6,833 nucleotides of DNA. Source: an uncultured Prevotellaceae bacterium (GTDB lineage Bacteria > Bacteroidota > Bacteroidia > Bacteroidales > Bacteroidaceae). The notes beneath the pieces were generated by a model that did not search any database, was not told where the DNA came from, and was given only the letters and a program-made list of their open reading frames with translations. Location: the NCBI GenBank assembly GCA_902477365.1, contig CABSGW010000142.1, positions 1-6,833 of the forward strand, in the 5' to 3' direction. The first letter of the stretch is position 1. Every line of letters begins with the position of its first letter. The position numbers and the translations under genes were made by a program. Below, in pieces: positions 1-6,833 of the stretch.

Positions 1-290
1 TGGTAAAGAGAGTGTCCTTGTAGTACGCGTCTGACCAGTGCTTCTGCTGCAGGGCGATAGCGGCTTGGGTCTTTACCACAACGCTTGTAAGCGGTACGGG
101 TAGCTTGTATGATAGGGTGTTGTTTCAGGCTCTCTGTGGTATAGCATGTGCGCAGTTGTGTTAATTGACTGTCTATGTCTGCCCACAACAGCGTGTTGTA
201 AGTTGTGTTACGAACGTTTGCGGCTATGGCTACCCCTTTGAACTCCGGACAAATGGAGGAAATGGCGGGTGTTAGTTGAATATGAATCAT
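1..290 (-). CDS. B3/4-domain protein (PheRS beta-subunit-like domain), N-terminal part, cut by the window edge
   Basis: An open frame from ATG at 290 runs leftward without a stop to base 1, giving 96 complete codons; the C-terminal part lies outside the window. The protein begins MIHIQLTPAISSICPEFKGV and has a hallmark segment at residues 68-85 (YKRCGKDPSRYRPAAEAL). This matches the conserved Y-K/R-x-x-G-x-D-P-x-x-x-R-P-S/A-x-E-A-L block of stand-alone B3/4 proteins, which are related to the B3/B4 region of the phenylalanyl-tRNA synthetase beta subunit. In PheRS that region includes the editing site. For the free-standing family the reaction is unsettled, and tRNA or amino-acid editing is only a possibility. 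No signal peptide or membrane segment is visible, so it is probably cytosolic. It starts 15 bases after the addB stop, and that gap holds only a weak AAGG ribosome-site candidate 4 bases before the ATG. It is therefore probably the third gene of the addAB transcript. Family assignment is fairly sure; function is not. Confidence 0.82.
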   Translation of the reverse strand, partial: MIHIQLTPAISSICPEFKGVAIAANVRNTTYNTLLWADIDSQLTQLRTCYTTESLKQHPIIQATRTAYKRCGKDPSRYRPAAEALVRRVLQGHSLY

Positions 291-305
291 GATACCTTTT
301 TTGTT

Positions 306-2981
306 TTATTTACCGCATAAACTATGATAGGGACAACTGGCACAGGCCCGTTCTGTTCCTGTAGGAGCGAAAGGGATATCTTCGTTGAATATTTCTTCGA
401 GGAGTGTTGTCAGTGCTTCGCGAAATTCATCTGCCAATACTTGAAAGTTCGTTACGTAGTGGACGGGATGTTTTTCATTCTTGCCTCCAAAACTTATATA
501 TGGGTTGTAATCGTTACCTGCTGATTTGTGTACAAAAAACAATGCAGGGGCAATGGGCCACTTCGCTTGGTTACATAAAGTCAACGCATATAAAAATGTC
601 TGGAAGATGTAATGCGGCCGCTTTTCGCTAATAGTGAAAAGTTCCTGCATGTTTTTAGCAGTTTCAGGTTGTCCTCCGGTTTTGTAGTCTACCACACGTA
701 ATGTTGTAATGGGAGTACCTGTTTCATCCGGAATTTGCATTAAGTCCAACCGGTCAATGAATCCTCCGATCCGTATGCTATATTGTTCCTGTTTGGTTTG
801 TACGGTATAAGGTATGTCATGCCGTTTTTCCATCTCTACGATTTCAAACGGGACGAGTTTCTTGTCATTTTCTATTAACTGGTTGAGGTACATATGCAGT
901 ACTTCTTCTATCACCAGTTGTGGGGTGATCTGCTCGTCTTTAAAGGCTTGCCGCACATAACGAATTAGCCATTCTCCCTTTTTACCAGCCAGTTGTTCCA
1001 GCTTTTCTTGGGTAACGATATTGTTCTTGGAGGTAAGTTCCGTATAGAACAGTTCGGCAGAACGGTGAAAGAGTGTTCCAAAGGTATTTGCTTCAATAAC
1101 ACCGTTTTGCGGATCGGGTTCTTTCAGTTTGGCTATATGCTGAAAGTAAAATTGCAGTTGGCAATACATATAGGCATTGAGTGCCGAAGGAGATAGGCTT
1201 TTCATTTGCTGAAGCATCTCCTTTGTTTTATGGATACTCAGGGACTGCAGGACGGTAGGATGTATGTCATTGGACAGAATGTGGCGTTGAATAGGTAATG
1301 AAGTCTCTATCAACAGTTGGGTCATGAATCGGGACATTTCTCCTTTACTCATTCCGTTGGTTGCGTCGGAGTACACCAAGGTAGCGTGTTCTGCCCGTTG
1401 CAAAAGACGGTAAAAATAATAGGCATAGACCGCCGTTTTGTGTTCGGGAGTAGTAAGTCCGAATGCCTTTCTCACATCAAAGGGAATGAATGATGAGTCA
1501 CTCGTTTTTTGCGGCAAGTTTCCTTCGTTTACGCCAAGCACCAGCACGTGTCTGAAATCGAGTCCACGCGTTTCCAGAAGCCCCATCAACTGTACGCCCA
1601 TTGCCGGTTCACCGTGATAGGGAATATCTGTTTGGCGTACCACTTGGCGAATCAGTCGGAAGAGTGTTGTTGCATTGACGGACAGAATACCTTTTTCTAT
1701 GAATTGGTAAAATCGGTTTATCAGCTTGTAGGCCTGGAAATACGATTCTGTATAGAGCTGTGATAGGATCTGTTCATTGGTTGAAGGAGTTGTTTGATCA
1801 TATTTTTCGCGCATTTGTATGGCTTGTTCTTTAATCAAACTGGATAGGTGGGCAAGTAGTTCTTTCTGTTCGGACGGCTGCGACTGAAGGGTGTCTAAAG
1901 AATCCGTTATGAATTGGTCAATCAGGGTATATGCCGGAGTTTGTGCCAGTGGAAATCCTTTTGTGACATTCACGTGTTCTATATGGGTTGGTAATGAATG
2001 GAGTACAGGTTGCAAAAGTGTTTCATCACAAATGACAATGGCAGTTTGCTTTTCGGGAATGGTTCGATAGTGCTGCAACCATTGTCCGGCATAACGGGCT
2101 TGCGCATGATTGGTTGAAGCGGCAATGTAATGTATATCGGTTAGTTTGCTGAAATTATCAAAATGACAAGTAGATAACTCATTTGGAAAGCGTTTTAGGT
2201 TTCGAGGCAGGAATACACCGGCCTCGAAATGACAGCTTTCATTGTAATAGAGTTGGTCATAGTCCCAGTAAAAAAGTGCTTTATCATTGTCAGATAATAG
2301 GCTGAACAATCTTTCTTCTACTTTGTTCAATACATTAAATCCTACAAAAACGTATTTCTTGAAGTAGTTGAAAGACATTGGTTGGTAGTTCTCTACTACT
2401 AAGCGGTAAAGTGCTCCTTCATAGGCCAATCCTTGTTCTTTCAATCTATAGTTTAAGTCATCATAGATAGGAGCCATTTGCTCCCATAGCCGGAGAAACT
2501 TTTGTTTTAAAAGGCTGTTCTTTTCGATGGAAAAATGCTGGAAAAAGTCAGCCAGAACCTTTTCTTGTTGTTCATTGAGGTAGCTTTCGTCTTCCAGTTG
2601 TTTGATGGCGTGTAAATTCCGGAATAGAGCTTTGGCATCCACCAAGTTTTTGTCAATATCATCAAAGTCATTGAGCATCTTCTCTCCCCATCCGTAAAAA
2701 AAGTCTAGGCTTTCAGGGTCGTCCACATAGTTGCAATAACTTTTGTATAGTTCGCATACGGTTTGGATAGGATCGCAAACGGTTAAGTCAATGTTATTTC
2801 TGAACAGTTCGCTGATGGTCTGGTGGTGAGGTGCCCATATAGGCTGGTCGCTACATGCAGCCAAGTATTCATTGAAGAATAGTCCCGCCCGCTTGTTGGG
2901 GAAAATTAAAGTTATCTGATGCAACTCGTTACCAAACTTTTGGTAGAGGTCATTGGCTACTAGTTGTAAAAAGGGAATCAT
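306..2981 (-). CDS. addB: AddB-like subunit of the AddAB helicase-nuclease: inactivated helicase plus Fe-S PD-(D/E)XK nuclease
   Basis: Likely the second subunit of the AddAB (RecBCD-type) enzyme that resects double-strand DNA ends in the cytosol before RecA loading. It has 891 residues, shorter than Firmicute AddB (about 1160). Residues 1-600 are a degenerate UvrD-like helicase: FPNKRAGLFF at 27-36 resembles a motif Ia region, and GLLETRGLDF to VLGVNEGNLP (467-490) is the AddB/RecC-type motif V region. No Walker A (GxGKT/S) is present. Residues 600-891 are a complete nuclease: H639 (GTLFHR), D743 (GGFIDR), D765 and K767 (VVDYKTG), and Q794 with Y798 (QTFLY). C607 and C880, C883, C889 (C-x2-C-x5-C) flank it in the arrangement of the Fe-S cluster of Bacillus AddB. 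The ATG at 2981 overlaps the addA stop as ATGA, so translation is probably coupled. RecC-like and Cas4-like alternatives fit less well: RecC lacks the cysteines and the active nuclease, and Cas4 is far smaller. The symbol is by family resemblance. Confidence 0.92.
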   Translation of the reverse strand: MIPFLQLVANDLYQKFGNELHQITLIFPNKRAGLFFNEYLAACSDQPIWAPHHQTISELFRNNIDLTVCDPIQTVCELYKSYCNYVDDPESLDFFYGWGEKMLNDFDDIDKNLVDAKALFRNLHAIKQLEDESYLNEQQEKVLADFFQHFSIEKNSLLKQKFLRLWEQMAPIYDDLNYRLKEQGLAYEGALYRLVVENYQPMSFNYFKKYVFVGFNVLNKVEERLFSLLSDNDKALFYWDYDQLYYNESCHFEAGVFLPRNLKRFPNELSTCHFDNFSKLTDIHYIAASTNHAQARYAGQWLQHYRTIPEKQTAIVICDETLLQPVLHSLPTHIEHVNVTKGFPLAQTPAYTLIDQFITDSLDTLQSQPSEQKELLAHLSSLIKEQAIQMREKYDQTTPSTNEQILSQLYTESYFQAYKLINRFYQFIEKGILSVNATTLFRLIRQVVRQTDIPYHGEPAMGVQLMGLLETRGLDFRHVLVLGVNEGNLPQKTSDSSFIPFDVRKAFGLTTPEHKTAVYAYYFYRLLQRAEHATLVYSDATNGMSKGEMSRFMTQLLIETSLPIQRHILSNDIHPTVLQSLSIHKTKEMLQQMKSLSPSALNAYMYCQLQFYFQHIAKLKEPDPQNGVIEANTFGTLFHRSAELFYTELTSKNNIVTQEKLEQLAGKKGEWLIRYVRQAFKDEQITPQLVIEEVLHMYLNQLIENDKKLVPFEIVEMEKRHDIPYTVQTKQEQYSIRIGGFIDRLDLMQIPDETGTPITTLRVVDYKTGGQPETAKNMQELFTISEKRPHYIFQTFLYALTLCNQAKWPIAPALFFVHKSAGNDYNPYISFGGKNEKHPVHYVTNFQVLADEFREALTTLLEEIFNEDIPFAPTGTERACASCPYHSLCGK
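2978..2981 (-). other. addA stop / addB start overlap (ATGA)
   Basis: Read on the minus strand, the bases are ATGA: the addB ATG shares bases with the addA TGA stop. No purine-rich Shine-Dalgarno site precedes this ATG, only an A-rich stretch. Translation of addB by terminating or re-initiating ribosomes is therefore likely, which would keep the two subunits in similar amounts. The overlap is seen directly; the coupling is inferred. Confidence 0.85.
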
Positions 2982-5900
2982 GCTTTATCTGAATTAATAG
3001 GGACAACTTGATTGGTGTAAACATACCACAGATAGCCTTTGGGAGATGAATACCCCATGCGTTGCAGCAATTCGGTATATTCTTTAACCTGTTGGGCATA
3101 TTCAGGCCGTGGCGTTCCGAATTTAAAGTCAACGACAACCACTTCATCTTGATCAATCATCACTCGGTCAGGGCGTTTAATGATGGTCTCTCCTTTGCTG
3201 TTTGTATGTAAAATATCGCATTCTTTATAAAGCGTCCATCGCGGACTGAACCAGTCGGCTATTTGAGGAGTTTGCAAACACCGGTTGATGAGCTTTTGTA
3301 GGCGTTCTTTTTGGAAAAAAGGTTCAAGCAAACCTTGTTGTTCAAATGAAGTTAAAGCGTCTTCTATATCATTTGAAGTAGTAATTGTGGAGAACAGGCG
3401 GTGAAGCAAGTTTCCCTGTAAGATATATTCTTGTTGGGTTACATTATTGTCTTGTTCTTCCAGGCGTATAAAATCGCGTGATTCATTCGACTGCCGGAAC
3501 TGGGTGTATGTGGATGTATCGAATGGAATTTGGGTTATAGCGGTTACAGGCAGTGACAGTTTGTTTAAGGAGTTTATAGCATAGTTCTTAACAACGTATG
3601 TGGCAGGTATTCCATGGTTGTATATAAGCTCATTGTCCGCTGTACATTCTTCTTCTAATACGGCAGCGATCAAGTCGCCTATGGTCATCGTTTTTTTGCC
3701 AATGGCACTGGGCATACCAGTTCCCCATACCAGTAGATTCTTTTCGGCACGTGTGAATCCTACGTACAGAAGGTTAAGGTTCTCTATTCTGCGTTGCAGG
3801 TGCTCTTCTTGATAGTCTGCTGCATAAACAGACTGTTCCGTGAGTGCGTTTGTAGAGATTGGCGCCAATGGCAATTCATTGTAGGGTTTAGGGATGGGCT
3901 TGCACCATAACAAATCATTGGGACGGTCGTTCTCTATTTTCCAATTCGTAAATGGCATGAACAGTGTATGAAATTGCAATCCTTTTGATTTATGGATGGT
4001 TAGTATACGGATACCGTTAACCTCATCTGATGTGGGTATTGCTTTTTTCTTTAAGGTATCTTCCCAATAGGTGATGAATTGTTCGATGTTGGATGCGTGG
4101 TCACTTAAAAACAACTGAACTTCGTCAATGAAAGCGTGTAGGTAGGATACCTCGTTTTCACAATGAAATAACAAAAAAAGCTGACACAACTGTTCTGTCA
4201 ATTCATACAAAGGTGTATCATATAGTAACTCCCTGTCTTTATATAGCATTGCAGGCAGAAAAGTTTGAGGAGAAGAGAAGATCTCTTCGGGTGATACATC
4301 GTTCTTCTCTGTCGCTTGCTGATGGTACAACGCAACGTAGGCGGCAGCCACATCGTCATTCGGATTGGCTATGTAGCGTAATGAATAGATCAGTAAATTG
4401 ACGGCAGACGAGGATGAAAACAAGAAAGCTTCGCCGGATACAATGGGCAATTGGGGATGATGGATGGAGAACCAGTTTACAATGGCCGTTGCATGTATAT
4501 TGTTACGCACCAAGATTGCCATTTGGGAGAAAGGGATGTGCTGTTCACAATGCAGCGAGTCTATCTTGTCGGCCATTTCGGTTAACATCTCTTCTTTCCA
4601 ATCGTAGTCGTCTTTTTCTTCCTTTTTGGCAGGCAGTAAATGTACGTGTATGTATCCTCCCTGCTCATCCCTTGATAATGGTATGTTTTGTTGTACGTCT
4701 TCGTACAATTGTTTGATAGGCTGGGTTACTGCCAACTCCCCTTGTGCATCTAAAACATCAGCCGCTTTTCTGAAGAAGTGGTTGTTGAAAGCAATGATAT
4801 TCGCTTCGCTTCTGAAGTTTGTATCCAAGTTTTTGATACAAATATGCTGTGTGGGAAACTCTTGTTGAATATGGTGCAGGATAGACCAGTCGCCGTTACG
4901 CCACCGGTAAATACTCTGTTTCACATCACCTACGAGTAAACTTTGACTTCCTGCTGCTAAGTTTTCAAAGATCAGGTTCCTGAAGTTGTGCCATTGCAGG
5001 GTTGAAGTATCTTGGAATTCGTCAATCATAATATGCCGGAAACGTGTGCCTGATTTTTCCATTACAAAGGATGCATCATCGTCTCCAACAAGTCGGTGTA
5101 ACAGGATTGGGGTTTTAGCCAACAAAAAACGATTGGCGTCCTGATTGAGTTGGTTTACTTTGCTATTTATTACATTCAGCAGTCTCAGGGGGTTGAGGTG
5201 TTGCAGGGTTAATAGACAACTGTTATATTCCACCACTTGTTCGGAACGCAGACGTTCCACCTCGTTGAGCATTGGACATAATACGTCATTGATAAGTTGT
5301 ACTAATTCAGAATTTTTAAGGTCTGCTTTACGTAACCATTTCTCATACCCATCCAAATATTTTTGTAAGGTCAGGTTGGGCTCTTTAAAAGTCCCTTCAG
5401 ATAAGCACTTCAAGTAAGTATATAGATATTTCCCGTTACTGAAGTCTTTTTCTGTGAGCTGGTACGATTCCAATATTTCCAAAAAGTGGTCGGCAGCACT
5501 TTGAATGACGTCTATCGCTAGATCGCGACGTTCGCGTAAACGCTTTTTGAAGGATTCCAACTTCTCGTTGTCAGAAAGTACGCCATTCAGCTGCTCCTCG
5601 TTGATAAGGTACTTTTCTTTTACAAGATTTTTTGCGAAATTCTTTACCTCTTTGCTGATGTCCCAACGCTGATTCTCTTCGATGCGTTCGCGTATATAAC
5701 TTAGTATCCACACCAAGATGGGCGAATTGGGAGTTAATTCAGCAAGCAACAGATCAACCGCCGTTTCGATGATTTCTATATCATTGATGTCTACTTTCAC
5801 ATTGGCAGCCAAGTGCAACTCGCGGCTGAGTGAAGAGAGAATAGATTGAAAGAACGAATCTATGGTTTCCACACGGAAATGATCATAATCATGAATCATC

Positions 5901-6196
5901 CGTAAAAGCACTTTTTGTGCACGTTCACGCAACAGATTGGGAGCTAATGCAGTCCGTTCTTGTATTTGTTGCAAGTATGTGTCGCTCTCTGGTAGAGAAA
6001 AGCCTATGCCGTAAAGTTGTTGCATGATACGCATTTTCATTTCGGCTGTGGCTTTGTTGGTAAAGGTGACAGCTAAAATGGAACGGTAACTGGTGGGATT
6101 TTCATTAGATAAGAGTAGGGAAATGTATTCAACAGTTAGTGTGAATGTTTTCCCTGAACCTGCAGAAGCCTTGTATACTGTTAGTTGATTTTTCAT
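2978..6196 (-). CDS. addA: AddA-like subunit of the AddAB helicase-nuclease: UvrD/SF1A helicase with C-terminal nuclease
   Basis: Likely the motor and second nuclease of AddAB: an ATP-driven helicase moving along DNA from broken ends and cutting one strand. With the ATG at 6196 it has 1072 residues. Helicase motifs in order are: I ASAGSGKT at 10-17 (Lys16), Ia AVTFTNKAT at 42-50, II IDEFQDT at 391-397 (Asp392, Glu393), III VGDVKQSIYRWR at 422-433, IV NLDTNFRS at 456-463, V TIHKSKGLQF at 733-742, and VI LLYVGFTRAE at 809-818. The C-terminal PD-(D/E)XK nuclease shows H932 (GNLLHR), D1010 (RPDR), D1023 and K1025 (VVDFKFG), and Q1036 with Y1040, so both activities look intact. It is shorter than Bacillus AddA (about 1230). 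A TTG at 6220 would add eight residues, but the ATG puts the conserved LTVYKASAGSGKT block a few residues from the N terminus and leaves room for the promoter candidate. The stop overlaps the addB start by four bases. Other UvrD-family members (PcrA, Rep) are excluded by the nuclease domain and the partner gene. Confidence 0.93.
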   Translation of the reverse strand: MKNQLTVYKASAGSGKTFTLTVEYISLLLSNENPTSYRSILAVTFTNKATAEMKMRIMQQLYGIGFSLPESDTYLQQIQERTALAPNLLRERAQKVLLRMIHDYDHFRVETIDSFFQSILSSLSRELHLAANVKVDINDIEIIETAVDLLLAELTPNSPILVWILSYIRERIEENQRWDISKEVKNFAKNLVKEKYLINEEQLNGVLSDNEKLESFKKRLRERRDLAIDVIQSAADHFLEILESYQLTEKDFSNGKYLYTYLKCLSEGTFKEPNLTLQKYLDGYEKWLRKADLKNSELVQLINDVLCPMLNEVERLRSEQVVEYNSCLLTLQHLNPLRLLNVINSKVNQLNQDANRFLLAKTPILLHRLVGDDDASFVMEKSGTRFRHIMIDEFQDTSTLQWHNFRNLIFENLAAGSQSLLVGDVKQSIYRWRNGDWSILHHIQQEFPTQHICIKNLDTNFRSEANIIAFNNHFFRKAADVLDAQGELAVTQPIKQLYEDVQQNIPLSRDEQGGYIHVHLLPAKKEEKDDYDWKEEMLTEMADKIDSLHCEQHIPFSQMAILVRNNIHATAIVNWFSIHHPQLPIVSGEAFLFSSSSAVNLLIYSLRYIANPNDDVAAAYVALYHQQATEKNDVSPEEIFSSPQTFLPAMLYKDRELLYDTPLYELTEQLCQLFLLFHCENEVSYLHAFIDEVQLFLSDHASNIEQFITYWEDTLKKKAIPTSDEVNGIRILTIHKSKGLQFHTLFMPFTNWKIENDRPNDLLWCKPIPKPYNELPLAPISTNALTEQSVYAADYQEEHLQRRIENLNLLYVGFTRAEKNLLVWGTGMPSAIGKKTMTIGDLIAAVLEEECTADNELIYNHGIPATYVVKNYAINSLNKLSLPVTAITQIPFDTSTYTQFRQSNESRDFIRLEEQDNNVTQQEYILQGNLLHRLFSTITTSNDIEDALTSFEQQGLLEPFFQKERLQKLINRCLQTPQIADWFSPRWTLYKECDILHTNSKGETIIKRPDRVMIDQDEVVVVDFKFGTPRPEYAQQVKEYTELLQRMGYSSPKGYLWYVYTNQVVPINSDKA

Positions 6197-6217
6197 GCCT
6201 TGTTGTACTCGTGAGGA

Positions 6218-6249
6218 CAAAGTTCATCATTTTCTGATGAAAAAACAAG
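6218..6249 (-). promoter_or_regulatory. Candidate promoter of the addA-addB-B3/4 operon (Bacteroides -33/-7 type)
   Basis: On the minus strand, CTTG (6249-6246) resembles the Bacteroides -33 box TTTG in three of four bases. GAACTTTG (6225-6218) matches the -7 box TAnnTTTG in five of six defined bases. They are separated by 20 bases, close to the usual spacing. Transcription would begin near 6210, giving a leader of only about 15 bases before the addA ATG at 6196. The short consensus makes chance matches likely. Confidence 0.4.
6223..6241. repeat. Perfect 7-bp inverted repeat, TTCATCA-N5-TGATGAA
   Basis: Both arms match exactly (6223-6229 and 6235-6241) around a 5-base spacer TTTTC. The repeat lies almost wholly in the spacer of the candidate addA promoter and covers the upstream end of its -7 box. 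It could be an operator. It has low GC and no following T-tract on the plus strand, so it is a poor intrinsic terminator. It could also be chance in AT-rich DNA. Confidence 0.4.
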
Positions 6250-6374
6250 CGTATCCGGACAAAATAACCAAGTACGGATGGTGATAGCGGTACGTATGAA
6301 TATTTTCAGCGTGTTTGTAAAGTCTCTATTATTCAATTCTTTCATGGTATGGAGCACATGTCGTCTTTTTGTCG

Positions 6375-6382
6375 TAACTTTA
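6375..6382 (+). promoter_or_regulatory. Candidate -7 element for the HAD phosphatase gene
   Basis: TAACTTTA matches the Bacteroides -7 consensus TAnnTTTG at all defined positions but the last. It lies 20 bases upstream of the HAD ATG, leaving a leader of roughly 13-15 bases. No TTTG-like -33 box is found at the proper distance (around 6350-6355). Support therefore comes from the -7 box and its position only. Confidence 0.3.
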
Positions 6383-6402
6383 CATCATTAATAGCGTGGA
6401 TT

Positions 6403-6833
6403 ATGGAAAAAGAGAAACAAGTTGCTTTGTTCGATTTGGATGGTGTGTTGATTGACACTGAATCACAGTACACAGAATTTTGGGAACAAATAGGGAAAAC
6501 TTATTTCCCTGATAATAAATCATTCGCATCGGAAATAAAAGGACAAACGCTTACCACTATTTATCAGCGATATTTTAAGGATATGCAGATTCAGCTAGTG
6601 GTTAAAGAGGAACTGAACCGTTTCGAAGAAAAGATGTCGTATGCCTTTATTCCCGGAGTAGAGGCTTTTCTTAAGGATTTAGCTCACCATCAGGTGAAAA
6701 TGGCTGTTGTTACTAGTTCCGATCAAACCAAAATGAAACAGGTGTATCGCACGCATCCTCAACTGGCTACGTACTTTGACCGCGTGTTCACAGCCGAAGA
6801 TTTTGCAAAATCAAAACCAGATCCCGATTGTTA
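6403..6833 (+). CDS. HAD-superfamily phosphatase (beta-phosphoglucomutase/phosphoglycolate phosphatase-like), C terminus cut by the window edge
   Basis: A Mg-dependent cytosolic phosphohydrolase or phosphomutase of HAD subfamily I; the substrate cannot be told from sequence. The 143 complete codons show motif I FDLDGVLIDT at 10-19, with nucleophile Asp11 and acid/base Asp13. A helical cap between motifs I and II (about residues 20-90) contains GQTLTTIYQRYF at 47-58 and FIPGVEAFL at 82-90. Motif II is VVTSSD at 102-107 (Thr104 or Ser105), and motif III KSKPDPD at 136-142 has the conserved Lys138. Motif IV and the last strands lie beyond base 6833. The ATG at 6403 is preferred because it puts motif I about ten residues from the N terminus, as is usual. 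In-frame ATGs at 6349 and 6358 would add 18 or 15 residues (the nearer one starting MSSFCRNFTSLIAW) that do not resemble the family and would swallow the promoter candidate. No Shine-Dalgarno site is visible. It is divergent from addA, so co-regulation is possible but not shown. Confidence 0.9.
   Translation, partial: MEKEKQVALFDLDGVLIDTESQYTEFWEQIGKTYFPDNKSFASEIKGQTLTTIYQRYFKDMQIQLVVKEELNRFEEKMSYAFIPGVEAFLKDLAHHQVKMAVVTSSDQTKMKQVYRTHPQLATYFDRVFTAEDFAKSKPDPDC

Larger units (their letters stand above)
6197..6402. other. Divergent intergenic region between addA and the HAD gene
   Basis: About 206 bases separate the two divergent starts. Besides the promoter candidates and the inverted repeat listed separately, I see no RNA gene, riboswitch-like structure or strong terminator. 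Short open frames (for example ATG 6237 to TGA 6284, 15 codons) look like chance. Confidence 0.6.

Noticed and set aside
324..1763. Several plus-strand open frames of 66-84 codons inside addB
   Set aside because: They lie antisense within a gene whose own frame carries clear conserved motifs; their translations show no recognisable domain and are cysteine- and arginine-rich as expected of shadow frames.
2950..3156. 68-codon minus-strand frame spanning the addA-addB junction
   Set aside because: It is out of frame with both addA and addB, whose conserved C-terminal nuclease and N-terminal segments fully account for this DNA.
3600..5417. Plus-strand open frames of 62-100 codons inside addA
   Set aside because: They are antisense shadows of a well-conserved helicase gene, with no domain and no plausible promoter.
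306..6196. A novel defence system built on a helicase and a Cas4-like nuclease
   Set aside because: The motif order, the Fe-S cysteine spacing and the overlapping gene pair fit the known AddAB recombination enzyme. There are no Cas genes, CRISPR repeats, mobility genes or other defence proteins in the window.
6237..6284. 15-codon frame starting MKKQAYPDK in the intergenic region, and a similar 15-codon frame at 6344-6391
   Set aside because: They are very short, have no ribosome site, and the second overlaps the HAD promoter candidate; chance is the simplest explanation.
1..6833. tRNA, rRNA, CRISPR, insertion sequence or long direct repeats
   Set aside because: I looked for cloverleaf-like segments, regularly spaced repeats, transposase motifs and terminal inverted repeats and saw none; nearly all the DNA is explained by four coding regions.

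Overview
The window looks like chromosomal DNA from a Bacteroidales bacterium, most likely Bacteroides or a close relative. This rests on the gene content and style: a Bacteroidetes-type AddA/AddB pair, start sites with little or no Shine-Dalgarno sequence, promoter candidates resembling the Bacteroides -33/-7 (TTTG / TAnnTTTG) pattern, and moderate GC. The genus is an inference; there is no rRNA or other strong taxonomic marker.

Layout. Three genes run leftward (minus strand) as a tight cluster. In order of transcription they are an AddA-like helicase-nuclease (6196 to 2978), an AddB-like inactivated-helicase/Fe-S nuclease (2981 to 306, overlapping addA by 4 bases in an ATGA junction), and a B3/4-domain protein (PheRS beta-subunit-like domain) starting at 290 and running off the left edge. 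About 200 bases of divergent intergenic DNA (6197-6402) follow. They hold a candidate addA promoter, a perfect 7-bp inverted repeat lying in that promoter's spacer, and a candidate -7 element for the rightward gene. A HAD-superfamily phosphatase of the beta-phosphoglucomutase/phosphoglycolate phosphatase type starts at 6403 on the plus strand and runs off the right edge.

How the genes work together. AddA and AddB should form the heterodimeric helicase-nuclease that processes double-strand DNA ends for RecA-dependent recombination, the role RecBCD has in E. coli. AddA carries all the SF1A helicase motifs plus a nuclease. AddB has lost the ATP-binding motif but keeps a complete PD-(D/E)XK nuclease with the four cysteines of an iron-sulfur cluster. 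The B3/4 protein is probably co-transcribed, with no obvious functional link. The HAD phosphatase is divergently transcribed and probably unrelated metabolic housekeeping.

I see no mobile element, CRISPR array, RNA gene or defence island, and no evidence of a previously undescribed system. This is mostly an ordinary core-genome repair locus with a few details worth checking.
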